From positions 1-64,000 of the forward strand of contig JBKPMR010000022.1 in assembly GCA_046732255.1 (NCBI GenBank): a stretch of DNA of 64,000 nucleotides. The letters are read 5' to 3'. Of the stretch, positions 21,839-30,973 are shown piece after piece. Within the stretch, counting starts at the first letter, position 1; each line of letters opens with the position of its first letter. Below the pieces are notes generated by a model. That model searched no databases. It worked only from the letters and a program-made list of their open reading frames with translations, and was not told the DNA's origin. Source of the DNA: DATBLE01 sp046732255 (GTDB lineage: Bacteria > Actinomycetota > Thermoleophilia > Gaiellales > Gaiellaceae). A program made the translations under genes and the position numbers.

Positions 21839-22392
21839 TGCTGCCGGAACTGCACGACCGGCGCGTCCCGCCCCTCGTCCGTCCCGAAGAACTCGCGCCT
21901 CTGGAATCCGAACGGCTTCGCGATCAGCACGGCCGGAAAGGTCTGCATCGCGTTGTGGTACGCGTACACGGTCTGGTTGTAGTAGCGCCTGGCGGCGGCC
22001 AGCTTGTCTTCGATATCCGACAGCTCCTGCTGGAGGGCTTGGAAGTTCTCCGAGGCGCGAAGCTGCGGGTAGGCCTCGGAGACGGCGATCAGCCGGTCGA
22101 TCGCTCCGCCGAGATGCTCGTTTGCCTGCGCCGCCTGGGCGGGCCTCGTCGCCTGCTCAGCCGCGGCGCGTGCCTGCGTGACCGACTCGAACGTCTCGCG
22201 CTCATGGGCGGCGTACCCCTTCACCGCCTCGACGAGGTTGGGCACGAGGTCGTAGCGACGACGGAGCTGCACGTCGATGTTCGCCCAGCCGGTTTCGGTC
22301 TCGTTCCGGAGCCGAACGAGCCGGTTGTAGGTGTAGACCAGGAAGAGGAGGAGCAGGACGACAACCGCGCCGACGACGATCGCCACCCACAC
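21835..22392 (-). CDS. lemA: LemA family membrane protein
   Basis: The 185-residue LemA protein has one N-terminal membrane helix (VAIVVGAVVVLLLLFLVYTYN), then the family signature 'RNETETGWANIDVQLRRRYDLVPNLVEAVKGYAAHE' and a long helical bundle ending with 'YNQTVYAYHNAMQTFPAVLIAKPFGF'. The function is not established; it often accompanies HtpX. The frame is open far upstream, but GTG 22392 (or GTG 22386) fits the domain and a -10 (TAGTAT on this strand) sits 10-15 bases before it. It shares a divergent promoter region with the nucleotidyltransferase gene. Confidence 0.92.
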   Translation of the reverse strand: MWVAIVVGAVVVLLLLFLVYTYNRLVRLRNETETGWANIDVQLRRRYDLVPNLVEAVKGYAAHERETFESVTQARAAAEQATRPAQAAQANEHLGGAIDRLIAVSEAYPQLRASENFQALQQELSDIEDKLAAARRYYNQTVYAYHNAMQTFPAVLIAKPFGFQRREFFGTDEGRDAPVVQFRQQ

Positions 22393-22401
22393 CGTGCTCG
22401 T

Positions 22402-22409
22402 GATACTAG
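22402..22409. promoter_or_regulatory. Overlapping divergent -10 elements (lemA / nucleotidyltransferase)
   Basis: The bases GATACTAG/ATACTA read as GATACT on the plus strand, seven bases before the GTG at 22415, and as TAGTAT on the minus strand, before the lemA GTG. The two start codons are only 22 bases apart. The same few base pairs therefore probably serve as -10 for both directions. Confidence 0.55.
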
Positions 22410-22414
22410 AGCCG

Positions 22415-23116
22415 GTGGAGGTTGTCGTGATGGCGGCAGGGGAGGGGCGCCGGCTCCGCCCGCTGACCGACCGGTACCCGAAGCCGGTGTTGCCCATCGA
22501 CGGCCGTCCGGTGATCGTCACGCTGCTGAACGAGGTCCGTGCGGCTGGAATCGAGCGCGTCACCGTCGTCACGGGGCACCTCGGCGAGCAGGTCGAGGAG
22601 CTCCTGGACGGGTTTCCGCTCGACCTTCGATTCGTTCGGCAACCGGAGCCGATTGGCTCGGCGGACGCAGTGCGACGTGGGTTGCGGGAGGTGCCGGCCG
22701 TGGTCGTCGCCGCCGACACGGTGTTCTCGCCGGGCGACATCGGACTGTTCGCGGCCGTGGACGGTTCGGCGATCGCGGCCCGACGGGACCCGCCGCCCAA
22801 CCCGCCGCAGCGGTACGCCCTCGGGGTCGAGAACGGCCGCGTGACGAAGGTGCTCGACGACGATCCCGCGAACCCGCTCGCGTCGGCGCCGCTCTGGCGG
22901 CTGGGGGAGTCGTTCGACCCGGCGCTGCTGGACGATCTCGGCGGGCCGCCGTTCGAGCTCGCGCAGGTCTTCCAGCGGATGGTCGACGCGGGGGAGACCG
23001 TGCACGGCGTCGAAATCGGCCCGACGCGTGACTTGACGCATCCGCTTGACTGTCTGGAGGAGAACTTCCCCTATCTGCAGTATTTGCTGCAAGTCTCACC
23101 AGGCGGAGCCCGGTGA
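22415..23116 (+). CDS. Sugar-phosphate nucleotidyltransferase (GT-A fold)
   Basis: The 233-residue protein begins VVVMAAGEGRRLRPLTDRYPKPVLPIDGRPVI, the nucleotide-binding signature (G-x-G-x-RLRPLT...KP) of glucose-1-phosphate and mannose-1-phosphate nucleotidyltransferases. Later blocks are VTVVTGHLGEQVE, PIGSADAVRRG and VVVAADTVFS, where the usual metal-binding Asp is in VAADT. It lacks the left-handed beta-helix C-terminal domain of GlmU/GMPP, which places it with short RmlA/ManC-like enzymes. The sugar cannot be determined from the sequence. The GTG start fits the strand that normally begins 'MKAVVMAAGEG'. A TPR gene follows. Confidence 0.88.
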   Translation: MEVVVMAAGEGRRLRPLTDRYPKPVLPIDGRPVIVTLLNEVRAAGIERVTVVTGHLGEQVEELLDGFPLDLRFVRQPEPIGSADAVRRGLREVPAVVVAADTVFSPGDIGLFAAVDGSAIAARRDPPPNPPQRYALGVENGRVTKVLDDDPANPLASAPLWRLGESFDPALLDDLGGPPFELAQVFQRMVDAGETVHGVEIGPTRDLTHPLDCLEENFPYLQYLLQVSPGGAR

Positions 23117-23135
23117 GACGCACAACCAGGGCATT

Positions 23136-23504
23136 GTGAGCGAGGTCTACGACTACTTCCAGCAGGGCCGGCGGCATCTCGAGCAGGGGATGGCCGCCCA
23201 GGCGACCGTGGCGCTCGAGAAGGCGAAACGGCGCGAGCCGAACAAGGCGTCGATCCGGGAGTCACTCGGCATCGCCTATTTCCGGATCGGCCGCTACGAC
23301 GAGGCCGCGGACGAGTTCCGCGCGATCCTGGAGCTCTCGCCGGCCGACGACTACGCGCACTACGCACTCGGCCGCTGTCTCGAGAAACAGGGCCACGCGG
23401 CGCAGGCGAACGGCCACTACAAGCTCGCGCGCTCGCTGCGGCCGAGCAGCAAGCAGTACGCGGCGCGCGTGATGGAGCTCGAAGGCTCCGATCCCTCGTC
23501 ATAA
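23136..23504 (+). CDS. Small TPR-repeat protein
   Basis: The 122 residues contain about three tetratricopeptide units: 'FQQGRRHLEQGMAAQATVALEKAKRREPN', 'IRESLGIAYFRIGRYDEAADEFRAILELSP' and 'AHYALGRCLEKQGHAAQANGHYKLARSLRPS'. These pack as a protein-binding helical scaffold. There is no signal peptide, membrane helix or other domain. Partners are unknown; the nucleotidyltransferase gene ends 19 bases upstream and is probably co-transcribed. GTG 23136 is preferred because the first TPR helix begins immediately after it. The gene ends at the border of a repeat cluster. Confidence 0.85.
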   Translation: MSEVYDYFQQGRRHLEQGMAAQATVALEKAKRREPNKASIRESLGIAYFRIGRYDEAADEFRAILELSPADDYAHYALGRCLEKQGHAAQANGHYKLARSLRPSSKQYAARVMELEGSDPSS

Positions 23505-23585
23505 GGTCTGACCCCCGAAGGGGTCTGACCCGTAGGCGGTGACCGCGACGCATCTTTGGGGACAGTCCCCTACGGGGACAGTCCC
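23505..23585. repeat. Cluster of GGGGTC and GGGGAC palindromes
   Basis: Directly after the TPR stop codon, GGTCTGACCCC-CGAA-GGGGTCTGACCC (23505-23531) holds a perfect six-base stem with a CGAA loop (23510-23525). Two direct copies of GGGGAC-A-GTCCC(C) follow at 23558-23570 and 23574-23585. Each is a palindrome around one base. The unit ends 25 bases before the dtd start. It is the richest repeat cluster in the window and contains both subtypes. Confidence 0.75.
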
Positions 23586-23610
23586 TATGGAGCGCTGCGA
23601 AGATCACCCC

Positions 23611-24039
23611 GTGAAGGCGGTCGTTCAGCGCGTCTCCCGGGCCCGCGTCACTCCGGGCGGCGAGATCGGTCCGGGTCTGTGCGTGCTCCTCGGAATCGCG
23701 CACGCGGACACGATCGAGGACGCGCAGCGGCTCGCGGGCAAGATCGCGAGGCTACGGATCTTCCAGAACGACGAAGGCAAGTTCGACCGCTCGCTGCTCG
23801 ACAACGGCGGAGGGGCGCTTGTCGTCTCGCAGTTCACGCTCGTCGCCGACACCGCGAAAGGGAATCGGCCGAGCTTCTCGCAGGCTGCCCCGCAGGAGGA
23901 GGCGGAGCCGGTCTACGAGGCGTTTGCGGCAGCCCTCCGGGAGCAGGGCGTCGAGGTGGAGACCGGTGTCTTCGGTGCGAGGATGCAGCTCGAGCTCGTC
24001 AACGACGGCCCGGTGACGATTGTGATCGGCGACCGATAG
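23611..24039 (+). CDS. dtd: D-aminoacyl-tRNA deacylase
   Basis: The 142-residue DTD removes D-amino acids (and glycine) mischarged on tRNA. The first strand is KAVVQRVSRARVT. The catalytic/chirality-proofreading motif SQFTLVADTAKGNRPSF carries the SQxxL signature, and the second motif NDGPVTIVI (N-x-GP-V-T) near the C-terminus includes the cross-subunit Gly-cisPro. It has full family length. I chose GTG 23611, which begins exactly with the first strand; an ATG at 23587 would add eight residues derived from the repeat border. Confidence 0.95.
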   Translation: MKAVVQRVSRARVTPGGEIGPGLCVLLGIAHADTIEDAQRLAGKIARLRIFQNDEGKFDRSLLDNGGGALVVSQFTLVADTAKGNRPSFSQAAPQEEAEPVYEAFAAALREQGVEVETGVFGARMQLELVNDGPVTIVIGDR

Positions 24040-24101
24040 TTTTCGCTGGTCCCGTTCGTCTGATAGGTGTCAGAGATCTCTCGACTCCGGAGGTAAAGGC
24101 G

Positions 24102-25181
24102 ATGGCACGGACTGTTCTTCTGGTCGGCACCCGGAAGGGGTGCTTCCTGCTCGAGAGCGACGGCGACCGGCGTGACTGGAAGCTGCGTGGGCCGTTCTGC
24201 GAAGGATGGCCGGTCTACCACGCGATCTACGACCAGTCGTCGGGATCGATCTACGCGGCTGCGGCGAGCGAATGGCACGGCTCGGCCGTCTGGCGGAGCT
24301 CCGACCTCGGCGAGACCTGGGATCACTCCAGCGAAGGCCTCGCATACGAGGCAGACGGCGAGAAGAAGATGTCCAAGGTCTCGAACCTCGCCGCGAAGGA
24401 CGGACGCGTGCTCGTCGGCGTCGAGAATCCCGGGATCTTCGAGAGTCGAGACGGCGGCGTCACGTGGTCGCTGCTGACGACGCTCGCCGGGCAGCCCGGC
24501 AGCGAGGGCTGGGACGATCCTGCCAACCAGCCGCCGGGGCACCTCGGGATCTCGGCGATGATGTTCGACCCGGAGAACGACAAGCGCTTCTGGGCGATCG
24601 TCCAGGGCGTCGGCCTGTTCGAGACGGAGGACGACGCCAAGTCGTGGACTCCCCGCAACAAGGGTCTGCGCGCCGACTGGCCGCGGGAGCACGAAGAGGT
24701 CGGCTTCTGCGTGCACAAGCTCGTCCGGTCACGGGTCGACGGTGACCGGATGTACCAGCAGAACCACGTCGGCATGCACCGCAGCGACGACGCCGGCCAG
24801 ACCTGGACGGAGATCACCGAGGGTCTGCCGACCGAGTTCGGGTTCGCGGCTGCCGTCCACCCGCACGACCGGGAGACTTTCTACGTGGTCCCGCTCGACC
24901 CCGGCCATGGGCGCACCATGCCGGACGGCCATGCGTCCGTCTGGCGCACGCGTGACGCCGGCGCGAGCTGGCAGCAGCTCGACAACGGCCTGCCGTCCCA
25001 GGACGCCTGGGTGGGAGTGCTGCGCGAAGGGATGGCGATCGATGCCGAGGACTCGCCCGGCCTCTACTTCGGGACGAGCACCGGCCAGGTCTTCGCCAGC
25101 GTCGACGAGGGCGACAGCTGGAGCCAGATCGCCGACTACCTGCCGGCGATCTCCTCGGTCGAGGTGGCCGTTCTTGAGTAG
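24102..25181 (+). CDS. Sialidase-like BNR-repeat beta-propeller protein
   Basis: The 359-residue protein is built of BNR/Asp-box repeats: S-x-D-x-G-x-TW blocks occur as 'RSSDLGETWD', 'ESRDGGVTWS', 'ETEDDAKSWT', 'RSDDAGQTWT', 'RTRDAGASWQ' and 'ASVDEGDSW'. This predicts a six- or seven-bladed propeller like those of sialidases and VPS10. The catalytic Arg triad and Asp/Tyr set of true sialidases cannot be recognised, and no signal peptide is present, so it is probably cytoplasmic and not a neuraminidase. ATG with GGAGG eight bases upstream. A MoaD-like gene follows, a pairing that recurs in bacteria; the function of the pair is unknown. Confidence 0.85.
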   Translation: MARTVLLVGTRKGCFLLESDGDRRDWKLRGPFCEGWPVYHAIYDQSSGSIYAAAASEWHGSAVWRSSDLGETWDHSSEGLAYEADGEKKMSKVSNLAAKDGRVLVGVENPGIFESRDGGVTWSLLTTLAGQPGSEGWDDPANQPPGHLGISAMMFDPENDKRFWAIVQGVGLFETEDDAKSWTPRNKGLRADWPREHEEVGFCVHKLVRSRVDGDRMYQQNHVGMHRSDDAGQTWTEITEGLPTEFGFAAAVHPHDRETFYVVPLDPGHGRTMPDGHASVWRTRDAGASWQQLDNGLPSQDAWVGVLREGMAIDAEDSPGLYFGTSTGQVFASVDEGDSWSQIADYLPAISSVEVAVLE

Positions 25182-25245
25182 GATGCCCGCCTTTGCGTGG
25201 GTGTCGGGCTTCGCTCGACACCGACTACGGGCTTGAGGCACGACG

Positions 25246-25509
25246 ATGGCCGAGATCTACCTCCCGTCCACGCTTCCGCCGCTGTTTCCCGGCCTGCCCC
25301 GCAGGCTGGAGCTGGAGGCTGCGACCGTGGACGACGTGATCGGACAGCTCGACGCGTCGTGGCCGGGCTTGCGTGACCGGTTGTGCGAGCCCGGCCCGGC
25401 CATCCGGCCGCACATTCACTTCTACGTCGACCGGGAGCGGGCGCAGCTGAGCACGCCGCTCGAGCCGCGCTCCCGGGTCGACGTGATCGCTGCGATCAGC
25501 GGCGGCTGA
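25246..25509 (+). CDS. MoaD/ThiS-like ubiquitin-fold sulfur carrier
   Basis: The 87-residue beta-grasp protein ends in the Gly-Gly required for C-terminal adenylation and thiocarboxylation (AISGG). The family pattern is visible: an initial strand (EIYLPSTL), a helix 'ATVDDVIGQLDASWPGLRDRL', strand 'IHFYVDRERAQLSTPLEPRSRVDVIAAISGG'. MoaD and ThiS carry sulfur for molybdopterin or thiazole. No E1-like (MoeB/ThiF), MoaE or ThiG gene is adjacent; instead it sits 64 bases downstream of a BNR propeller gene. It may serve that propeller protein or a pathway elsewhere in the genome. Confidence 0.85.
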   Translation: MAEIYLPSTLPPLFPGLPRRLELEAATVDDVIGQLDASWPGLRDRLCEPGPAIRPHIHFYVDRERAQLSTPLEPRSRVDVIAAISGG

Positions 25510-25519
25510 GGAAGACGGG

Positions 25520-25542
25520 CGGCGGGCCGAAACGGCCCGCCG
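25520..25542 (+). terminator. Probable terminator after the MoaD-like gene
   Basis: CGGCGGGCCG (25520-25529), an AAA loop and CGGCCCGCCG (25533-25542) form a ten-base all-GC stem ten bases after the stop codon. It is followed by TTGCTATCCTCTCC, with few consecutive T bases, as is usual in high-GC actinobacteria. Confidence 0.65.
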
Positions 25543-25579
25543 TTGCTATCCTCTCCTCACCACATTTCACCGGCTTGGC

Positions 25580-25604
25580 GAAATGGGCGCGCGGCGCCCA
25601 TTTC
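25580..25604 (+). promoter_or_regulatory. Hairpin in the rimP leader
   Basis: GAAATGGGCGC (25580-25590), loop GCG and GCGCCCATTTC (25594-25604) pair over eleven bases. They end 17 bases before the TTG of rimP and 6 bases before its AGGAGG. The position suggests a 5'-UTR structure at the head of the rimP-nusA-infB operon; the T-rich tail TTGTGT would also allow attenuation. Confidence 0.5.
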
Positions 25605-25620
25605 TTGTGTAGGAGGTCTT

Positions 25621-26082
25621 TTGGCGCAGGTTTACGAGCGGGAGCGGGAGCTGACGAGAGAGGTGACGACCACCGTGGAGCAGGGGCTCCCGGACGTCGA
25701 GGTGCTCGCCGTCGAGCTGTCCGGGCCTGAGCGGTTCACGGTCTACATCGACCACTCCGCCGGCGTGGACCACGCGCTCTGCGAGCGCGTCACGAACCTG
25801 CTGCGCGGCTATCTCGACCGGTACACGGTCGACGTCTCGTCGCCCGGGATCGAGCGGCCGCTGCGCACCCCGGCGCATTTCCGCAACGCCGTCGGCCGGA
25901 AGGTTGCGATTCGGACCGAGAGCGCGATCGGTGGACGCAAGCGATTCCGGGGCACGGTCGCCTCGGTCGACACCAACCAGCTCGCGCTCGCCGGCGCAAA
26001 CGGCGAGCGCATTTCGATCCCGTACGACGCGATCGTGCGGGGCAACCTCGTCGACGAAGGCGAACACACGGGAAGGGCGTGA
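25621..26082 (+). CDS. rimP: Ribosome maturation factor RimP
   Basis: The 153-residue RimP protein assists 30S subunit maturation. The N-terminal alpha/beta domain (VYERERELTREVTTTVEQ...VEVLAVELSGPERFTVYID) leads to the signature 'DRYTVDVSSPGIERPLRTPAHF', followed by the C-terminal Sm-like barrel (VGRKVAIRT...FRGTVASVD). It starts with TTG after AGGAGG. It heads the nusA operon, as in most bacteria, and its stop overlaps a GTG in the nusA frame. Confidence 0.93.
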   Translation: MAQVYERERELTREVTTTVEQGLPDVEVLAVELSGPERFTVYIDHSAGVDHALCERVTNLLRGYLDRYTVDVSSPGIERPLRTPAHFRNAVGRKVAIRTESAIGGRKRFRGTVASVDTNQLALAGANGERISIPYDAIVRGNLVDEGEHTGRA

Positions 26083-26087
26083 CTGAG

Positions 26088-27522
<1,435 letters not shown>

Positions 27523-27542
<20 letters not shown>

Positions 27543-27774
27543 GACGTGTGCCGGCTGCGGGCGGAAGGCGCCTCAAGCCGAGCTGATCCGCTTCGTCTCG
27601 AAGGGCGGCGTGCTGATGCCCGGGCGTCGAGAGCCCGGCCGCGGGGTCTACACCTGCCGCCGCCTCACCTGCTTCGAGCGGGCCGCGGGAAAGCGCGCGT
27701 TCGCCCGCGTCCTGCGCCGCCCGGTCCGTATCGAACCGGCCCTGACGGCGCTCTACACTGAGGCTCATGGCTGA
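27523..27774 (+). CDS. rnpM: YlxR-type RNase P modulator RnpM
   Basis: The 83-residue YlxR family protein (DUF448) has the typical 'RTCAGCGRKAPQAELIRFV' start (C-x2-C), then 'PGRREPGRGVYTCRRLTCFERA', with the GRGAY/W-C-like block, and a basic tail. YlxR proteins sit between nusA and infB; in Bacillus the protein binds RNase P RNA and modulates it. The ATG is inside the last codons of nusA, so translation is coupled. It ends eight bases into infB. Confidence 0.9.
27754..27759 (+). promoter_or_regulatory. Internal leaderless -10 box for infB
   Basis: TACACT inside the 3' end of rnpM ends seven bases before the infB ATG at 27767. This fits the window-wide leaderless pattern and suggests that infB can be transcribed separately from nusA. 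Confidence 0.45.
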
Positions 27775-29707
27775 CGGCCCGAAGAGACCGATCAGGCCGC
27801 GCCAGGGCGGCGGCGGCGGAGGGCGTAGACGCCGAGTCGTGATCGACACCGGCGCCGCTCGTCCGCGCGACGACCGCCGTGCGCGCGATCAGCGCGCCGC
27901 GGCCCCGCCGAAGCAGCCGCGCGAGGTCGTCCAGCCGACCGGGCCGATCAGCATCGAGTCCGGGATCACCGTCCGCGACTTCTCGCAGGCGCTCGGCGTC
28001 GGCATGCAGGACATCATCAAGATCCTGATGGGGCTCGGCGCGCTGAAGACGGCGACCCAGTCCCTCACCGACGACGAGGTCGAGGTGCTGGCCGCCGAGC
28101 TCAAGCGCGAGGTGACGATCAAGCACGCCGGCGACGAGGACATCGAGCCCGAGATCGTCGAGGACGAGCCGGAGGACCTCGTTCCGCGGCCGCCCGTCGT
28201 GACGATCATGGGCCACGTCGACCACGGGAAGACGACGCTGCTCGACGCGATCCGCAACGCGAAGGTGGTCGAGACCGAGGCCGGCGGGATCACGCAGCAC
28301 ATCGGCGCGTACCAGGTGGCGGTCGACGGACGGAAGGTGACCTTCCTGGACACGCCCGGCCACGAGGCCTTCACGGCGATGCGGGCGAGGGGCGCGAAGG
28401 TGACCGACATCGCCGTCCTCGTCGTCGCCGCGGACGACGGTGTGATGCCGCAGACCCGGGAGTCGATCTCACACGCGCGCGCCGCCGAGGTTCCGATCGT
28501 CGTCGCGGTGAACAAGATCGACCTGCCCGACGCCAATCCCGACCGCGTGCTCGGCGATCTCGCCGCGGAGGGACTCCAGCCCGAAGAGTGGGGCGGGGAC
28601 ACCCAGGTCGCCCGCGTGTCCGCCCGGGAGCAGACCGGCCTCGACGAGCTGCTGGAGAAGGTGCTGCTCGTCGCCGACGCAGAGCTCGAGCTGCAGGCGA
28701 ATCCGAAGGCGGCCGCGTCCGGGCCGATCATCGAGTCGCGCCTCGACGTCGGCCGCGGCCCGGTCGCGACGATGCTCGTCCAGCGGGGTACGCTCAAGGT
28801 CGGCGACGCCGCCGTCGCCGGGGACGCCTGGGGCAAGGTCCGCGCGCTCTACAACTACAAGGGCGAGAAGCTGAAGGAGGCGAAGCCGGGCGATCCGGTC
28901 GAGATCCTCGGCTTCGACAAGCCGCCGCCGGCCGGCGAGCTTGCGCGTGTGGTCGAGAACGATCGCGACGCCCGCGACCTCGCGCAGAAGCGCGCCGAGC
29001 GGCTTCGCCGCGAGCAGTTTGCGACGCGGCCGTCGTCCAGCGTGTCGCTCGAGAACCTGTTCGAGCAGCTCCAGGCCGGCGAGGTCAAGGACCTCAACCT
29101 CGTCGTCAAGGGCGACGTGCAGGGATCGATCGAGGCGATCGTCGGCGAGCTCGGCAAGATCCAGCACTCGGAGGTGCGGGTCAACGTCATCCACCAGGGC
29201 GTCGGCGGGATCACCGAGAACGACGTCATGCTCGCCTCTGCCTCCGGCGGGATGATCATCGGCTTCAACGTCCGGCCGAACGCCGAGACGCGCTCGCTGG
29301 CCGAGCGCGAGGGTGTCGAGATCCGGACCTACAACGTCATCTACCAGCTCACCGAGGACATCCAGCAGGCGCTGGTCGGCATGCTCACCGCCGTCACGAC
29401 CGAGGAGACGATCGGCGAGGCAGAGGTGCGGGAGACCTTCCGCGCCTCGCGCGTCGGCACGATCGCCGGCTGCATGGTCACGAACGGCGTCATCCGCCGC
29501 GGCGCGAACGTGCGCATCGTCAGGGACGGCACGGTCGTCTACACGACCACGATCGACTCGCTCAAGCGCTTCCAGGACGACGTCCGCGAGGTGCAGGAAG
29601 GCTTCGAGTGCGGCCTCCACCTCGCCAACTACGACGACGTCAAGATCGGCGACGTGCTGGAGGTCTTCGAGACGCGTGAGGTCGAGCGGACGTCGCTCGA
29701 CAGCTGA
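27767..29707 (+). CDS. infB: Translation initiation factor IF-2
   Basis: The 646-residue IF-2 is a short form: the N-terminal extension is brief (about 60 low-complexity residues with PRQGGGGGGRRRR) before the 'GITVRDFSQALGVGMQDIIKILMGLG' IF2_N domain. The G domain has G1 GHVDHGKTT (~149-157), G3 DTPGHEAF and G4 NKID. Domains II-IV follow, ending in 'RRGANVRIVRDGTVVYTTTIDSLKRFQDDVREV...FECGLHLANYDDVKIGD'. It delivers fMet-tRNA to the 30S subunit. In most bacteria the next genes are DUF503 and rbfA; here a LacI-type regulator and a maltodextrin cluster intervene. Confidence 0.97.
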   Translation: MADGPKRPIRPRQGGGGGGRRRRVVIDTGAARPRDDRRARDQRAAAPPKQPREVVQPTGPISIESGITVRDFSQALGVGMQDIIKILMGLGALKTATQSLTDDEVEVLAAELKREVTIKHAGDEDIEPEIVEDEPEDLVPRPPVVTIMGHVDHGKTTLLDAIRNAKVVETEAGGITQHIGAYQVAVDGRKVTFLDTPGHEAFTAMRARGAKVTDIAVLVVAADDGVMPQTRESISHARAAEVPIVVAVNKIDLPDANPDRVLGDLAAEGLQPEEWGGDTQVARVSAREQTGLDELLEKVLLVADAELELQANPKAAASGPIIESRLDVGRGPVATMLVQRGTLKVGDAAVAGDAWGKVRALYNYKGEKLKEAKPGDPVEILGFDKPPPAGELARVVENDRDARDLAQKRAERLRREQFATRPSSSVSLENLFEQLQAGEVKDLNLVVKGDVQGSIEAIVGELGKIQHSEVRVNVIHQGVGGITENDVMLASASGGMIIGFNVRPNAETRSLAEREGVEIRTYNVIYQLTEDIQQALVGMLTAVTTEETIGEAEVRETFRASRVGTIAGCMVTNGVIRRGANVRIVRDGTVVYTTTIDSLKRFQDDVREVQEGFECGLHLANYDDVKIGDVLEVFETREVERTSLDS

Positions 29708-29730
29708 CGACAGCTAACGACAGCATGCGT

Positions 29731-29748
29731 GCCAGGACTTGTCCTGGC
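29731..29748 (+). terminator. Probable terminator after infB
   Basis: GCCAGGAC (29731-29738), TT and GTCCTGGC (29741-29748) form a short palindrome, followed by TTGCATTCCGTTTCC. It is placed between the end of infB and the convergent end of the lacI-type gene and may terminate both. The arms resemble the other central-base palindromes of the window. Confidence 0.5.
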
Positions 29749-29762
29749 TTGCATTCCGTTTC

Positions 29763-30782
29763 CTAGGCGCTGCCCGTCGAACCGCCGAGCCTTAACCGCG
29801 GTCGATACTGCACGTCGGGCATCGCGCCGCTCTGACCGGCGATCAGGTTCCTCAGCGTCGTCACGGCGGTGCGGGCGATGTCGAGGATCGGCTGCTCGAC
29901 CGTGGTCAGCGGCGGGTCGGTCCACCCGGCGGCGTCGATCCCGTCGAAGCCGACGATCGAGACGTCGTCCGGCACGCCGAGCCCGCGCGCCGTCGCCTCC
30001 CGCAGCGCCCCGATCGCCATCAGGTCGCTGGAGCAGATGACGGCCGTCGGCGGCTCGGGCCTCTCCAGGAGCGCCGCCATCGCCGCTCGACCGCCGTCGA
30101 CGCCGAACTCCGCGTGGGCGACGAGGCCGTTCGGCGCGATGCCGGCGGCGTCGAGCGCGAGCTCCCTGCCCATCGCCTTCTCGCGCGTGGGGCGGAAGCG
30201 ATCGGGGCCGGCGACGAATCCGATCCGCCGGTGCCCGAGCTCGATCAGGTGCTGGGTCGCGATCTGGCCGGCCGCGCGCTCGTCGACGCCGACGTGCGGC
30301 ACGTCGAGGGTCTCGACGGCGCCGTTGACGAAGACGATGCGCGCGCCCTGGCCGAGCAGCCGTGCGTAGTGGCTGTGGTCGGCGCGGAGGTCGGCGGCCT
30401 CGCTGGAGATGAAGATCATCCCGTCGACGCGCCGCTCGAGCAGCATCTGCATGTACTCGGCCTCGGCGAAGGTCGAGCCGCGGATGTTGCAGAGGATCGT
30501 CGCGAACCCGGCCTTCGTCGCCTGCGTCTCCATCACCTGCGCGAGGGCGGGGAAGATCGGGTTGGCGAGCTCGGGCACGAGCAGCCCGATCGCGCCCGTG
30601 CGCACCGCGCCGGGCGCCACGTAGAGCAGCTCGCGTATGGCCCGCTCGACGCGCTGGCGGGTCTCGTGGCGCACCCGGGCGGACCCGGTGATGACGCGGG
30701 AAGCGGTTGCGGTGCTAACCCCGGCCCGCTTCGCGACGTCTCTAAGCGTTGCGGTCTCGTACCGATCGGAAGGCATCTGCAC
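29763..30782 (-). CDS. LacI/GalR family transcriptional regulator of the maltodextrin cluster
   Basis: The 339-residue repressor has an N-terminal helix-turn-helix 'TLRDVAKRAGVSTATASRVITGSARVRHETRQRVERAI' with a hinge 'LYVAPGAVRTGAIGLLVPELANPIF', and a periplasmic-binding-like effector domain with 'VDGMIFISSE', 'VDERAAGQIATQHLIELGHRRIGFVAGP', 'PTAVICSSDLMAIGAL' and 'VSIVGFDGIDAAGWTDPPLTTVEQP'. The effector is most likely maltose or maltodextrin, because the gene is divergent from the maltodextrin operon and symmetric TGAAA/TTTCA half-sites lie between the two. GTG 30782 is the first start; ATG 30776 is equally likely. Confidence 0.92.
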   Translation of the reverse strand: MQMPSDRYETATLRDVAKRAGVSTATASRVITGSARVRHETRQRVERAIRELLYVAPGAVRTGAIGLLVPELANPIFPALAQVMETQATKAGFATILCNIRGSTFAEAEYMQMLLERRVDGMIFISSEAADLRADHSHYARLLGQGARIVFVNGAVETLDVPHVGVDERAAGQIATQHLIELGHRRIGFVAGPDRFRPTREKAMGRELALDAAGIAPNGLVAHAEFGVDGGRAAMAALLERPEPPTAVICSSDLMAIGALREATARGLGVPDDVSIVGFDGIDAAGWTDPPLTTVEQPILDIARTAVTTLRNLIAGQSGAMPDVQYRPRLRLGGSTGSA

Positions 30783-30862
30783 GCGGATGAAACACGCTTA
30801 CCGGAAGTTTCGCAAGCCGGAATGGGCGCAATCGAGGGGAATCCTCCCCGGCGCGACACCGC

Positions 30863-30924
30863 TTGACAGAGCCATCCCGACGGCTTAGGGTCGCGATGTT
30901 TCAGAATGATGAAAACGAGTTTCA
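30863..30924 (+). promoter_or_regulatory. malE promoter with putative LacI-type operators
   Basis: TTGACA (30863-30868), a 17-base spacer and TAGGGT (30886-30891) form a strong promoter reading toward malE. Just downstream, three half-sites alternate: TTTCA (30899-30903), TGAAA (30910-30914) and TTTCA (30920-30924). They give the palindromes TTTCA-N6-TGAAA and TGAAA-ACGAG-TTTCA. The latter, with AAAACG in the centre, resembles LacI/GalR operators. A bound repressor here would block elongation or initiation. Confidence 0.7.
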
Positions 30925-30973
30925 CGGACTTCGGGCGCCCACTCGTGCCCGGGGGGAAGGAGGGACACCTCTC

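Noticed and set aside
23539..23610. Extended start of dtd reaching into the repeat cluster
   Set aside because: The additional residues come from the palindromic repeat, and the family's first strand starts at GTG 23611.
25200..25222. GGTGTCG...CGACACC hairpin between the propeller and MoaD-like genes
   Set aside because: Only seven base pairs, no T-tract and in the middle of a probable two-gene unit; not enough to call a terminator.
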